A stretch of DNA of 64,000 bases from DASUPK01 sp963728875 (lineage in GTDB: Bacteria; Actinomycetota; Thermoleophilia; Solirubrobacterales; 70-9), in contig CAVSLJ010000001.1 of assembly GCA_963728875.1 (NCBI GenBank), positions 496,001 to 560,000 on the forward strand. Direction: 5' to 3'. Each line of letters starts with the position of its first letter. The first letter of the stretch is position 1. The position numbers and the translations under genes were made by a program. The notes under the pieces were generated by a model. It had not been told where the DNA came from. It searched no databases and saw only the letters and a program-made list of their open reading frames with translations. Below, piece after piece: positions 51,681 through 58,370 of this stretch.

Positions 51681-51709
51681 ATAGTAACGCACGGCAACCA
51701 TTTGGTCAA
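51681..51709 (-). promoter_or_regulatory. Near-consensus promoter for rpoB-rpoC
   Basis: On the minus strand TTGACC (51709-51704) and TACTAT (51686-51681) are separated by exactly 17 bases. Transcription would start near 51674, giving a leader of about 78 bases to rpoB. It lies in the 197-base rplL-rpoB spacer and allows rpoBC expression apart from rplJL. Confidence 0.85.
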
Positions 51710-51793
51710 GGGTTGCTAACACGCCCCGAAAGGGCACGCGCCAGGATCTTACTCCCAATTTGAGCGGTTTGGAGCAGTTTCGGTTTCGTCTGG

Positions 51794-52177
51794 CTACTTG
51801 ATCTCGGCAGTGCCGCCGGCCTCTTCGATCTCCTTGAGCAGGCCCTCGGCCTCCTCACGCTCGACCCCCTCCTTGACGGGCTTGGGAGCCTCGTCAACGA
51901 GAGCCTTGGCCTCCTTGAGGCCGAGTCCGGTGGCGGCGCGCACGACCTTGATCACGCCGATCTTCTTGTCTCCGGAGCCCGTCAGGACGAGGTCGACCGT
52001 CCCTGCCTCTTCCTCGCCCGCTCCATCACCGGCCGGCCCACCTGCTGCGGGGGCCGCGGCGGCGACGGCGGTCGCGGAGACGCCGAACTCCTCCTCGAGC
52101 GCCTTGATGCGCTCGGAGAGCTCCAGAACCGAGATGCCCTTGAGCTCCTCGATCCAGTCTTGTGTGCTGGTTGCCAT
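51794..52177 (-). CDS. rplL: 50S ribosomal protein L7/L12
   Basis: The product is 127 residues. The N-terminal dimerisation helix region (IEELKGISVLELSERIKALEEEFGV), the Ala/Gly hinge and the C-terminal domain (KKIGVIKVVRAATGLGLKEAKALVDEAPKPVKEGV) are canonical. It forms the flexible stalk that recruits GTPase factors. The start abuts the rplJ stop (TAG|ATG). Confidence 0.98.
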   Translation of the reverse strand: MATSTQDWIEELKGISVLELSERIKALEEEFGVSATAVAAAAPAAGGPAGDGAGEEEAGTVDLVLTGSGDKKIGVIKVVRAATGLGLKEAKALVDEAPKPVKEGVEREEAEGLLKEIEEAGGTAEIK

Positions 52178-52954
52178 CTACTCGCTGTCCTCCTTGTTCT
52201 CGTCAGAGTCTTCTGAAGCTTCATCATCCGTGGACGGGTCCGGCTCCTCGCCGATGTCCTGGTCTCCCTCACCCGTCTCTGCGGGCTCGCCCTGGCCGGC
52301 GTCCTCGCCCTCCGGAGCCTCCTCCTCCGAGGTTTCCTCAGGGGACTCCGTCGGTTCCGGGTCCACCGGGGTCTCCTCTGCCGCCGGTGCCTCTTCCTCG
52401 GCCGGTGGTGCCTCGTCGGCCGGGGGTGCCTCGCCGCTGACCAGGCCCTGCTCGGCGATCTGGCCGAGTTGCAGCGCCAGGCCCTGGATCATCGAGCCCA
52501 GGCCGCGGACCAGGCCGGTCAGCGGGCTGGCGACGACGCCGGCGAGCTGGGCGTTGAGTGCCTCCCGGCCGGGCAGGCGCGCGATCGCCTTGAAGGAGTC
52601 GGGGTCGAGCTCCTCCCCGTCCATCAACCCGCCCTTGTAGTCGAGGAGCTCCCACTCGGATCCGAGGCGGTTGAGCGTCTTGGCCGCGAGGGCCGCGTCG
52701 CCCTTGACCAGGGCGAGGGCCGTCGGCCCGCTCAGGTGGGTCTTGATGCTGTCGGTCCCCGCCTCGTCCGCCGCCCGCAGGGTGAGGCGGTTCTTGACGA
52801 TCCGGAAGCGGGTGTCGGCGTCGCGCAGGCCCGCGCGCAACTCGGCGGCCTGCGGCACGCTGATGCCGCGGTAGTCCACCGCGAAAATCGCCGTCGCGTC
52901 CTTGAGCTCCGTCGCGAGCTCTTCGACCACTGCTGTCTTCTGCTCTCTGTCCAT
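52178..52954 (-). CDS. rplJ: 50S ribosomal protein L10 with long acidic C-terminal tail
   Basis: The product is 258 residues from the ATG at 52954 (MDREQKTAVVEELATELKDATAIFAVDYRGISVPQAAELR). The core extends to about residue 172 and includes the L12-binding helix region (IQGLALQLGQIAEQG). Residues 173-258 are a Glu/Pro/Asp-rich tail (PADEAPPAEEEAPAAEETP, then ASEDSDENKEDSE). Standard L10 is 165-180 residues. The tail is placed next to the L7/L12-binding helix at the stalk base. Confidence 0.96.
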   Translation of the reverse strand: MDREQKTAVVEELATELKDATAIFAVDYRGISVPQAAELRAGLRDADTRFRIVKNRLTLRAADEAGTDSIKTHLSGPTALALVKGDAALAAKTLNRLGSEWELLDYKGGLMDGEELDPDSFKAIARLPGREALNAQLAGVVASPLTGLVRGLGSMIQGLALQLGQIAEQGLVSGEAPPADEAPPAEEEAPAAEETPVDPEPTESPEETSEEEAPEGEDAGQGEPAETGEGDQDIGEEPDPSTDDEASEDSDENKEDSE

Positions 52955-52989
52955 TTCGCTTTCGTCTGTCCGCTCCGCCAACAAGAAGA

Positions 52990-53005
52990 CCCGCACGCAG
53001 GCGGG
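52990..53005 (-). promoter_or_regulatory. Leader hairpin upstream of rplJ (possible attenuator)
   Basis: CCCGC-CTGCGT-GCGGG on the minus strand is followed by a pyrimidine run (TCTTCTTGTT), 36 bases before the rplJ start. The position suits the L10-leader or attenuator class that controls rplJL, but I cannot match a known consensus. Confidence 0.4.
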
Positions 53006-53106
53006 CCAGAGCGGGCGGTCATTCGACCGGGTGACTCTCGCTCACCTGCGCCGGACTTCTGGACCTGGGTCCCGCCGACGGTCTTGGGCGGCTATCGGAA
53101 GCGAGC

Positions 53107-53134
53107 AGTGTAGGGGATCGGCGGCCGCCTCCAA
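53107..53134 (-). promoter_or_regulatory. Promoter for rplJ-rplL
   Basis: On the minus strand TTGGAG (53134-53129) and TACACT (53112-53107) are spaced 16 bases apart. This gives a leader of about 145 bases containing the hairpin at 52990. The remainder of the 326-base spacer 52955-53280 shows only the hairpin at 53226. Confidence 0.65.
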
Positions 53135-53225
53135 GGGCGACGGCCAGCTTGACTTGGTGACGCGGGCGCTACAGACCGGAGCACCTTGGCGACGATGCCG
53201 CTGAATCTCCGAGGCGCTGCATGGG

Positions 53226-53255
53226 GGCCGCCCGATCACCCCTGACCGGGCGGCC
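53226..53255 (-). terminator. Hairpin downstream of the damaged secreted-protein gene
   Basis: A perfect 9-bp stem GGCCGCCCG/CGGGCGGCC with a 12-base loop lies 26 bases past the stop at 53281. No T tract follows on either strand. It could terminate transcription from the rplA/glycosidase side before the rplJ promoter. Confidence 0.4.
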
Positions 53256-53280
53256 TCAGCTTCCAGTTCGTCGGACGGTG

Positions 53281-53680
53281 CTAGGTCGTGAGCTTGCGCC
53301 TGCCGGAGCCGCTTGCGGTGGGCCCGTCGGTGCTCCGGGCCTTGAGGTTCCACTTCAGCTTGCCCTTGCCCGCATCCTGGATTGCGCTCCTCGCGCTCTC
53401 CTTGAGCTTCACCTTCACGGTGACGCTCTGTCCCGGCGCCATCGTGCCGATGGGCTTGAACTTGGCCTTGAAGACCTGCCTCTTGACCTTGATCTGGGCC
53501 GAGCTGGTGGTGACGGAGCAGGTGCCGGGGCTGCCGCAGATGATGGTCGCCACCGGAACCTTCTTCTTCAACTTCGTTTTCCCGGTGATGGGAAAGATCC
53601 CCCCGGTTCCGGACGCACCGAGGACGCCGCCCTCACCGTAGGTCTGGGCCCCGGCGGCGGGGACAAAACGTCTTCCTCAC
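53281..53680 (-). pseudogene. Secreted-protein gene with damaged N-terminus
   Basis: A continuous frame from 53670 to 53281 reads (RRFVPAAGA)QTYGEGGVLGASGTGGIFPITGKTKLKKKVPVA and a basic beta-rich remainder ending SGSGRRKLTT, typical of small secreted proteins in this lineage. A good ribosome binding site and GTG (53680, VRKTF...) lie just upstream but one base out of frame at a T4 run. The hydrophobic core of a signal peptide is missing between VRKTF and VPAAGA. This looks like a deletion or assembly error in the signal region. An intact shorter start (TTG at 53571) would be cytosolic and is less likely. Confidence 0.45.
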
Positions 53681-53796
53681 ATTTCCCTTCTCCCTTCCGG
53701 GGTCTGGACGGAATCGCCCGTCTGCCAAACAGATACGCGGGGAATGGCCCAGCGCTGACAACTCTCGTCATCGCTGGAACCACGAGAGGCTGCAGC

Positions 53797-55251
53797 TCAG
53801 CGCTTGCCCTGGTGCCAGACCAAGCTGGTCTCGGCCCCCAGCACTGCCCTGAACGATCCTCCCCGCCTGGCTGCCAGCCTGGTGGTGAACACCTCACCAG
53901 GCACGACCTTGATGGTCTTGATCGTTCGCCAGCCGCTTCGGCGACGCTGGATCTGGATGGCTCCGCCCGCCGGAGCCTTGCCCCATGCCCGCAGCACACC
54001 CTTGCGGTTCCGCTCGGTGACGAACGGGAACCGGAAGGCTTGGAACGCCGGCTTGGCCCGCCCATCGGCGAAGAAGATCCCCGACTGGCCCCCGGCCCGT
54101 GCGCCCAGCGGCCCGGTCGTCGCATCGCGAATCTCCAGGTTGAGAACGACGCTGGCGCCCGCCTTCCAGAGCAGATAGAGGGCCTGCTCGATCCAGCGCG
54201 CGTGGCGCCCGAGAGGAGCGCCGGCGGAGTTCGGCGGCTTGCTGTCCCACCACAACTCCGTCGCCCAGATCGGGTGCCGTCCCGGCAGCACGGTCCCGGC
54301 ACGCTCGGCGGCGCGCAGCACACGCACGATTCGGCTCAGGTCGGGTGTGGAGGCGTCGTTCGGGTTGATGGCGGATCGCCGTGGCCCCCCCGAGGTGTCG
54401 ATCGGGTGATGTGCGAGAACGTCGAAGCTCGTCCGGGCGGCGCAACCCCCCGCCTTGATGAACCTTCGCTTCGAGGCGCCCTTCTTCTTCGCCGGACTCA
54501 CGCAGAGCAACTTCCGCCAGAACTTCACGGGCCGAACCCGATCCCCACCGGGGGGATCCCCATAAGGCGCTGTTCCGGCGGTAACCACGAGCATTGCCGG
54601 GTCGACGGCCTTCACGGCTGCGTAGGACACGTTGAGCATCTCCCTGTACTGGCCGGGGCTGACCGCCGTCGCACCCTGATACTGCGGCGCGAGGTACTGA
54701 GAGAGGTTGGGCTCGTTCCAGATCTGCAGTGCCTGCACCGCCGGGAGCGGCGGCGCCAGGCCGGGCCCGTCGGGGTCGAAGCCACCCGAGTAGCGGGCCG
54801 CGACCGCCCGCATGAAGTCGGCGAGATCGGAGGGCCTCGGCTTCCAGGTGCCCGGGAGCGCTGATGGCGCCCGGCCTGGCGCCTCCGCCCAGGCCGGAGC
54901 ACCCGAGATGGTCAGCAGCACGGCGAGGCCGCGGACCTCGGCGTCGCGCACCGCCGCGTCGATCGCCGAGAAGTCGTAGGAGGCGCTGCCCGGGTTCGTG
55001 GGATCGGGAGGTCCCTGAGATCCTGCGACGGTCGCCCAGGACAGACCGAGGCGCACGATTCCAGCCCTCGAGTCCACCGTCCGGTCCAGCCAGGTAGCAC
55101 GTTCGGCCGAATCGCCGGACGCGTAAAGCTCGGTATCGACGAATCCCGTCAGGAGGCCGTGCTTCGCGGGCGCGGCCGCCGGATGGGCGAACACGGCGAA
55201 CAGACCGCAGACCGCGAGTACGGCGACCCTGCCTACCCTACCGCCCGCCAT
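53797..55251 (-). CDS. Secreted glycoside-hydrolase-like protein (clan GH-A type)
   Basis: The product is 484 residues from the ATG at 55251, with a signal peptide (RVAVLAVCGLFAVFAHPAAAPA). A TIM-barrel pattern follows: GIVRLGLSWATV, GLAVLLTISGAPAWAE, ALQIWNEPN with the likely acid/base Glu180, FDVLAHHPI and HPIWATELWWDS with the likely nucleophile Glu, as in cellulase/beta-xylosidase-like families. The last 90 residues are a basic beta domain (WRTIKTIKVVPGEVFTTRL). The exact family and substrate are unknown. It starts 16 bases after the rplA stop on the same strand, an unusual place. Confidence 0.75.
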   Translation of the reverse strand: MAGGRVGRVAVLAVCGLFAVFAHPAAAPAKHGLLTGFVDTELYASGDSAERATWLDRTVDSRAGIVRLGLSWATVAGSQGPPDPTNPGSASYDFSAIDAAVRDAEVRGLAVLLTISGAPAWAEAPGRAPSALPGTWKPRPSDLADFMRAVAARYSGGFDPDGPGLAPPLPAVQALQIWNEPNLSQYLAPQYQGATAVSPGQYREMLNVSYAAVKAVDPAMLVVTAGTAPYGDPPGGDRVRPVKFWRKLLCVSPAKKKGASKRRFIKAGGCAARTSFDVLAHHPIDTSGGPRRSAINPNDASTPDLSRIVRVLRAAERAGTVLPGRHPIWATELWWDSKPPNSAGAPLGRHARWIEQALYLLWKAGASVVLNLEIRDATTGPLGARAGGQSGIFFADGRAKPAFQAFRFPFVTERNRKGVLRAWGKAPAGGAIQIQRRRSGWRTIKTIKVVPGEVFTTRLAARRGGSFRAVLGAETSLVWHQGKR

Positions 55252-55267
55252 TACCCGACGCGGCCCC

Positions 55268-56020
55268 TCACGCGGAAACGCGGGCGCCATCGGTTGCATC
55301 AGCCTCCCCGGCGCCGAGCATGATCTCGCCGCGGCGGGTGCGCGATGAGTCGACGCGGATCCCCGGGCCCATCGTGGCGGTGACCGTGATGGAGAGGATG
55401 TAGCGGCCCTTGGCGGCGGCCGGCTTGGCGCGGATGATCTCCTCGATCACAGCCGCGTAGTTCTCCAGCAGGTCCTGCTCGGAGAAGCTGGTCTTGCCGA
55501 TCGCGAGGTGGACGATCGCCTGCCGGTCGGTCCGATATTCGACCTTGCCGGCCTTGGCCTCGTCGACCGCCTTGGCGATGTCATCGGTGACGGTCCCGAC
55601 CTTCGGGTTCGGCATCTTGCCCTGGGGGCCGAGAACGCGCCCGAGCTTGCCGACCTTCGGCATTTGCGAGGGGTGCGCGATCGCGACGTCGAAGTCGGTC
55701 CAGCCGCCCTCGACCCGCTCGGCGAGGTCGTCGGAGCCGACGAAGTCGGCGCCGGCATCGGTGGCCTGACGAGCCGCATCGCCCTCGGCGAAGACGGCGA
55801 TGGTGACGTTCTTGCCCAGGCCCTTCGGCAGGGCCAGGGTGCCGCGGAGCTGCTCCTCGGCGTGACGGACGTTGACCCCGAGCCGGATATGGAGCTCGAC
55901 CGTCTCGTCGAACTTGGCGCCCGCCGTCTCCTTGATCAGGTGGATCGCCTCCGCAGGCGGGTAGGCCTGCGTGCGGTCGAGCTTCTCGTAGGCCTCTCGG
56001 TATCTCTTGCCGCGAGCCAT
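55268..56020 (-). CDS. rplA: 50S ribosomal protein L1
   Basis: The product is 250 residues. MARGKRYREAYEKLDRTQAYPPAEAIHLIKE, HPSQMPKVGKLGRVLGPQGKMPNPKVGTVT and GKTSFSEQDLLENYAAVIEEI are canonical. The usual end is followed by a short extra tail (GEIMLGAGEADATDGARVSA). L1 forms the mobile stalk at the E site. The ATG overlaps the rplK stop (TGATG). Confidence 0.98.
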   Translation of the reverse strand: MARGKRYREAYEKLDRTQAYPPAEAIHLIKETAGAKFDETVELHIRLGVNVRHAEEQLRGTLALPKGLGKNVTIAVFAEGDAARQATDAGADFVGSDDLAERVEGGWTDFDVAIAHPSQMPKVGKLGRVLGPQGKMPNPKVGTVTDDIAKAVDEAKAGKVEYRTDRQAIVHLAIGKTSFSEQDLLENYAAVIEEIIRAKPAAAKGRYILSITVTATMGPGIRVDSSRTRRGEIMLGAGEADATDGARVSA

Positions 56021-56451
56021 CAGCTCAACCCCTCCACGGTGACGCCCATCGAGCGGGCGGTGCCGGCGATGATCTTGGTGGCGGCGTCGATGTCGTTGGC
56101 GTTCAGGTCGGGCATCTTGCGCTCGGCGATCTGGCGGGCCTGGTCCACGGTGATCGATCCGACCTTCTCCGAGTGCGGCTCTCCGGACCCCTTCTCGATC
56201 CCGGCCGCTTCCTTGATGAGGACGGCGGCCGGCGGGGTCTTGGTGATGAAGTCGAAGGAGCGGTCCTCGTAGACCGTGATCTCGACCGGGATGATGGTGC
56301 CGGCGTCCTGCTGGGTCTGCGCGTTGAACGCCTTGCAGAACTCCATGATGTTGACGCCGTGCTGTCCCAGGGCAGGGCCGACAGGGGGCGCGGGGTTGGC
56401 GGCGCCGGCCGGGATCTGCAGCTTGATCTGGGTGAGGACCTTCTTGGCCAT
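56020..56451 (-). CDS. rplK: 50S ribosomal protein L11
   Basis: The product is 143 residues: LTQIKLQIPAGAANPAPPVGPALGQHGVNIMEFCKAFNAQTQ, FDFITKTPPAAVLIKEAAG and DLNANDIDAATKIIAGTARSMGVTVEG. It binds the GTPase-associated 23S region with L10. It lies 10 bases after nusG. Confidence 0.98.
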   Translation of the reverse strand: MAKKVLTQIKLQIPAGAANPAPPVGPALGQHGVNIMEFCKAFNAQTQQDAGTIIPVEITVYEDRSFDFITKTPPAAVLIKEAAGIEKGSGEPHSEKVGSITVDQARQIAERKMPDLNANDIDAATKIIAGTARSMGVTVEGLS

Positions 56452-56461
56452 TGGTGGGAAG

Positions 56462-56983
56462 TTAGATCTTCTTGACCTGGTCGTAGTTGACCTCGACGGG
56501 CGTCTCGCGCCCGAAGATCGAGACCAGGACCTTGAGCTTGGCGGCGTCCTCGTTGATCTCGGCGATCTCGCCGGAGAAGTCGGCGAGGGGGCCGGAGATC
56601 ACCTTGACGGACTCGCCGATCGAGAACTGCGCGCGGGTCCTCGGACGCTCGGCCGTCTCGCGGTGTAGCAGGCGGTCGACCTCGACCTTGGAGAGCGGGA
56701 TCGGCTTGTTGCGCGAGCCGACGAAGCCCGTGACGCCGGGGGTGTTCTTGACCAGCCCCCAGGCCTCATCTGTCATCTCCATGTTGACCAGCACGTAGCC
56801 GGGCATCGTCCGCTTCTCGGACTGCACCTTCTGGCCGTCCTTCATCTCGGAGATCTGCTCCGTCGGGACGACGACCTGGCGCACGTTGCGCTCCTGGCCC
56901 ATCGTGTGGACCCGGTGCTCGAGATTGGACTTGACCTTGTTCTCGTGCCCGGAGTAGGTGTTGATCACGTACCAGCGAAACAT
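56462..56983 (-). CDS. nusG: Transcription antitermination protein NusG
   Basis: The product is 173 residues: MFRWYVINTYSGHENKVKSNLEHRV, MPGYVLVNMEMTDEAWGLVKNTPGVTGFVG (NGN domain) and the KOW domain FSIGESVKVISGPLADFSGEIAEINEDAAKLKVLVSIFGRETPVEV. It couples RNA polymerase to ribosomes or Rho. It is the short form, without the acidic N-terminus of many actinobacteria. Confidence 0.97.
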   Translation of the reverse strand: MFRWYVINTYSGHENKVKSNLEHRVHTMGQERNVRQVVVPTEQISEMKDGQKVQSEKRTMPGYVLVNMEMTDEAWGLVKNTPGVTGFVGSRNKPIPLSKVEVDRLLHRETAERPRTRAQFSIGESVKVISGPLADFSGEIAEINEDAAKLKVLVSIFGRETPVEVNYDQVKKI

Positions 56984-57009
56984 TCAGTCGTTCTCCTCAG
57001 GGCTCGCGT

Positions 57010-57645
57010 TTAAAGGAGCTGCTTGACGAACCAGTTGAAGGCGGCGTCGAGGGCGCCCAGATAGGCGGCCATGACCGCCACGAAGATGAAGGTCACGGCC
57101 GAGGCCTGGACCAGGGTGTCGCGGTCCGGCCACTGGACGCGCTTGAGCTCGGCCCAGCAGGAAAGCAGGAAACCGAGGACGGGGCCGCGTCGCTTCTCGG
57201 CCTTCTCGGCCTGGCCCTTCTGAAGCTCCTTGGCGCGAGCCTTGCGGCGCTCCTCCTTCTCGCGCTCGCGGCGCTCGCGCCGGCTCTCCTTCGGCTCAGC
57301 CTCGGGAGCCTCGGTCGGGGCTCCGACGTCCGCGCGCGATGGCGCGGGCGCCTCGGGCTCGGTCTCCGGCTGCACCGGAGCGGGGACGACGCCGGGGACC
57401 GGGGAGCCGCCGCCGGCGACCTCGCGCCGCTGCTCAACCGTCTCGCCGTAGTCCTCGGTGCGGGCGCCGGTCTCGATGACGGCCTCGGCCTCGGCGACCT
57501 CTCCGGAGACTCCCTCGCGGGTTGCCTCCTGCGCGCGGGACTCCTCCTCGCGCTCTGCATCGCTGCGGCCGGGCTGCTGGCCGCGCTGCTCGGCCTGCTG
57601 GCGCCGGCGGCGCTCTGCCTTCCGCTGTGCTCGCGTCTTCGCCAT
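57010..57645 (-). CDS. secE: Preprotein translocase subunit SecE with long N-terminal extension
   Basis: The product is 211 residues. The SecE core is the last 60 residues (GPVLGFLLSCWAELKRVQWPDRDTLVQASAVTFIFVAVMAAYLGALDAAFNWFVKQLL), a single membrane segment with the conserved amphipathic helix. The first 150 residues are low-complexity: a basic start (TRAQRKAERRRRQQAEQRG), an acidic/Pro middle and a charged helix (ESRRERREREKEERRKARAKELQKGQAEKAEKRRG). Position between rpmG and nusG confirms identity. Confidence 0.95.
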   Translation of the reverse strand: MAKTRAQRKAERRRRQQAEQRGQQPGRSDAEREEESRAQEATREGVSGEVAEAEAVIETGARTEDYGETVEQRREVAGGGSPVPGVVPAPVQPETEPEAPAPSRADVGAPTEAPEAEPKESRRERREREKEERRKARAKELQKGQAEKAEKRRGPVLGFLLSCWAELKRVQWPDRDTLVQASAVTFIFVAVMAAYLGALDAAFNWFVKQLL

Positions 57646-57653
57646 CAGGAGCC

Positions 57654-57815
57654 CTACCGGGTCTCCTTATGTGGGGTGTGCCGGCCGCACCAACGACAGT
57701 ACTTCCGGATCTCGATCCGGTCCGGCGTGTTCCGCCGTGACTTGTTCGTCTCGTAGTTGCGGCGCTTGCACTCCTCACAGGCGAGCGTTACGCCGATTCG
57801 AACATCAGAGGCCAT
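57654..57815 (-). CDS. rpmG: 50S ribosomal protein L33 (zinc-binding type)
   Basis: The product is 53 residues translated from the reverse strand: MASDVRIGVTLACEECKRRNY, ETNKSRRNTPDRIEIRKYC, RWCGRHTPHKETR. Two CxxC pairs (Cys13/Cys16, Cys40/Cys43) form the C-plus zinc site. It heads the rpmG-secE-nusG-rplK-rplA module. GAGGAG precedes the ATG. Confidence 0.95.
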   Translation of the reverse strand: MASDVRIGVTLACEECKRRNYETNKSRRNTPDRIEIRKYCRWCGRHTPHKETR

Positions 57816-57876
57816 GTCTCCTCAACTCTTCATCCACGGCGGCCACAAACTTCGCCGCCGAATAACGGCCGGACAG

Positions 57877-57904
57877 AAAAAAACCCCCGGCCCCAGGCCC
57901 GAGG
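57877..57904 (-). terminator. Intrinsic terminator downstream of small lipoprotein gene
   Basis: On the minus strand a 9-bp GC-rich stem with one mismatch (CCTCGGGCC with GGCCGGGGG) and a 3-base loop is followed by seven T. It ends the lipoprotein transcription unit before rpmG. The remaining 57816-57944 must hold the rpmG promoter, which I could not identify with confidence. Confidence 0.8.
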
Positions 57905-57944
57905 TAGCTTGAAAAGAATAGCGACCGATCGGCCCATGGGCCTG

Positions 57945-58370
57945 CTACTGGTGATGGCCTGCAAAGGCGGCGGCGCGCTCGTAGAGCTTGTACAGCTTGA
58001 AGGCGCGGGCGAAGGGCTCCTTGCAGTAGTTGTTGAAGAGGTCATAGGCCTGCTTGTCGTCGAGCACGGCCCCGGTCCCGGACGGAGAGCCGGCGTTGTT
58101 GCCGACGACCGGGCCGCCGGCGAAGTCCTTGATCTGATGGATCGTGCCGAGTCGCTGCTCCGTGTTCGCCTGGTTCCAGTCGTTGCAGTCGGCGAGGGCG
58201 ATCGGCTGGCCGACGTTGGGGCCGACGTCCACCTGCGGCTGGTTGCCGGACCCGCCTCCGCAACCGGCGATCAGCGCCGCCGCGACCACGGGGAAGGCGA
58301 TCGTGACCGCGGAGCGGCGTCGAAGCCAGGCGGTGAACGTGACTATGGCTTGGCGGGAGTTGTGAACCAC
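57945..58370 (-). CDS. Small lipoprotein of unknown function
   Basis: The product is 141 residues from a GTG at 58370. A basic N-terminus (TFTAWLRRRSA) and a hydrophobic run end in ALIAGCGGG, a lipobox. The mature part (QPQVDVGPNVGQPIALADCNDWNQANTEQRLGTIHQIKDFAGGPV and LDDKQAYDLFNNYCKEPFARAFKLYKLYERAAAFAG) has two Cys and is helical at the end. It starts 28 bases inside the upstream beta-helix gene, so the two are cotranscribed. I do not recognise the family. Confidence 0.75.
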   Translation of the reverse strand: MVHNSRQAIVTFTAWLRRRSAVTIAFPVVAAALIAGCGGGSGNQPQVDVGPNVGQPIALADCNDWNQANTEQRLGTIHQIKDFAGGPVVGNNAGSPSGTGAVLDDKQAYDLFNNYCKEPFARAFKLYKLYERAAAFAGHHQ

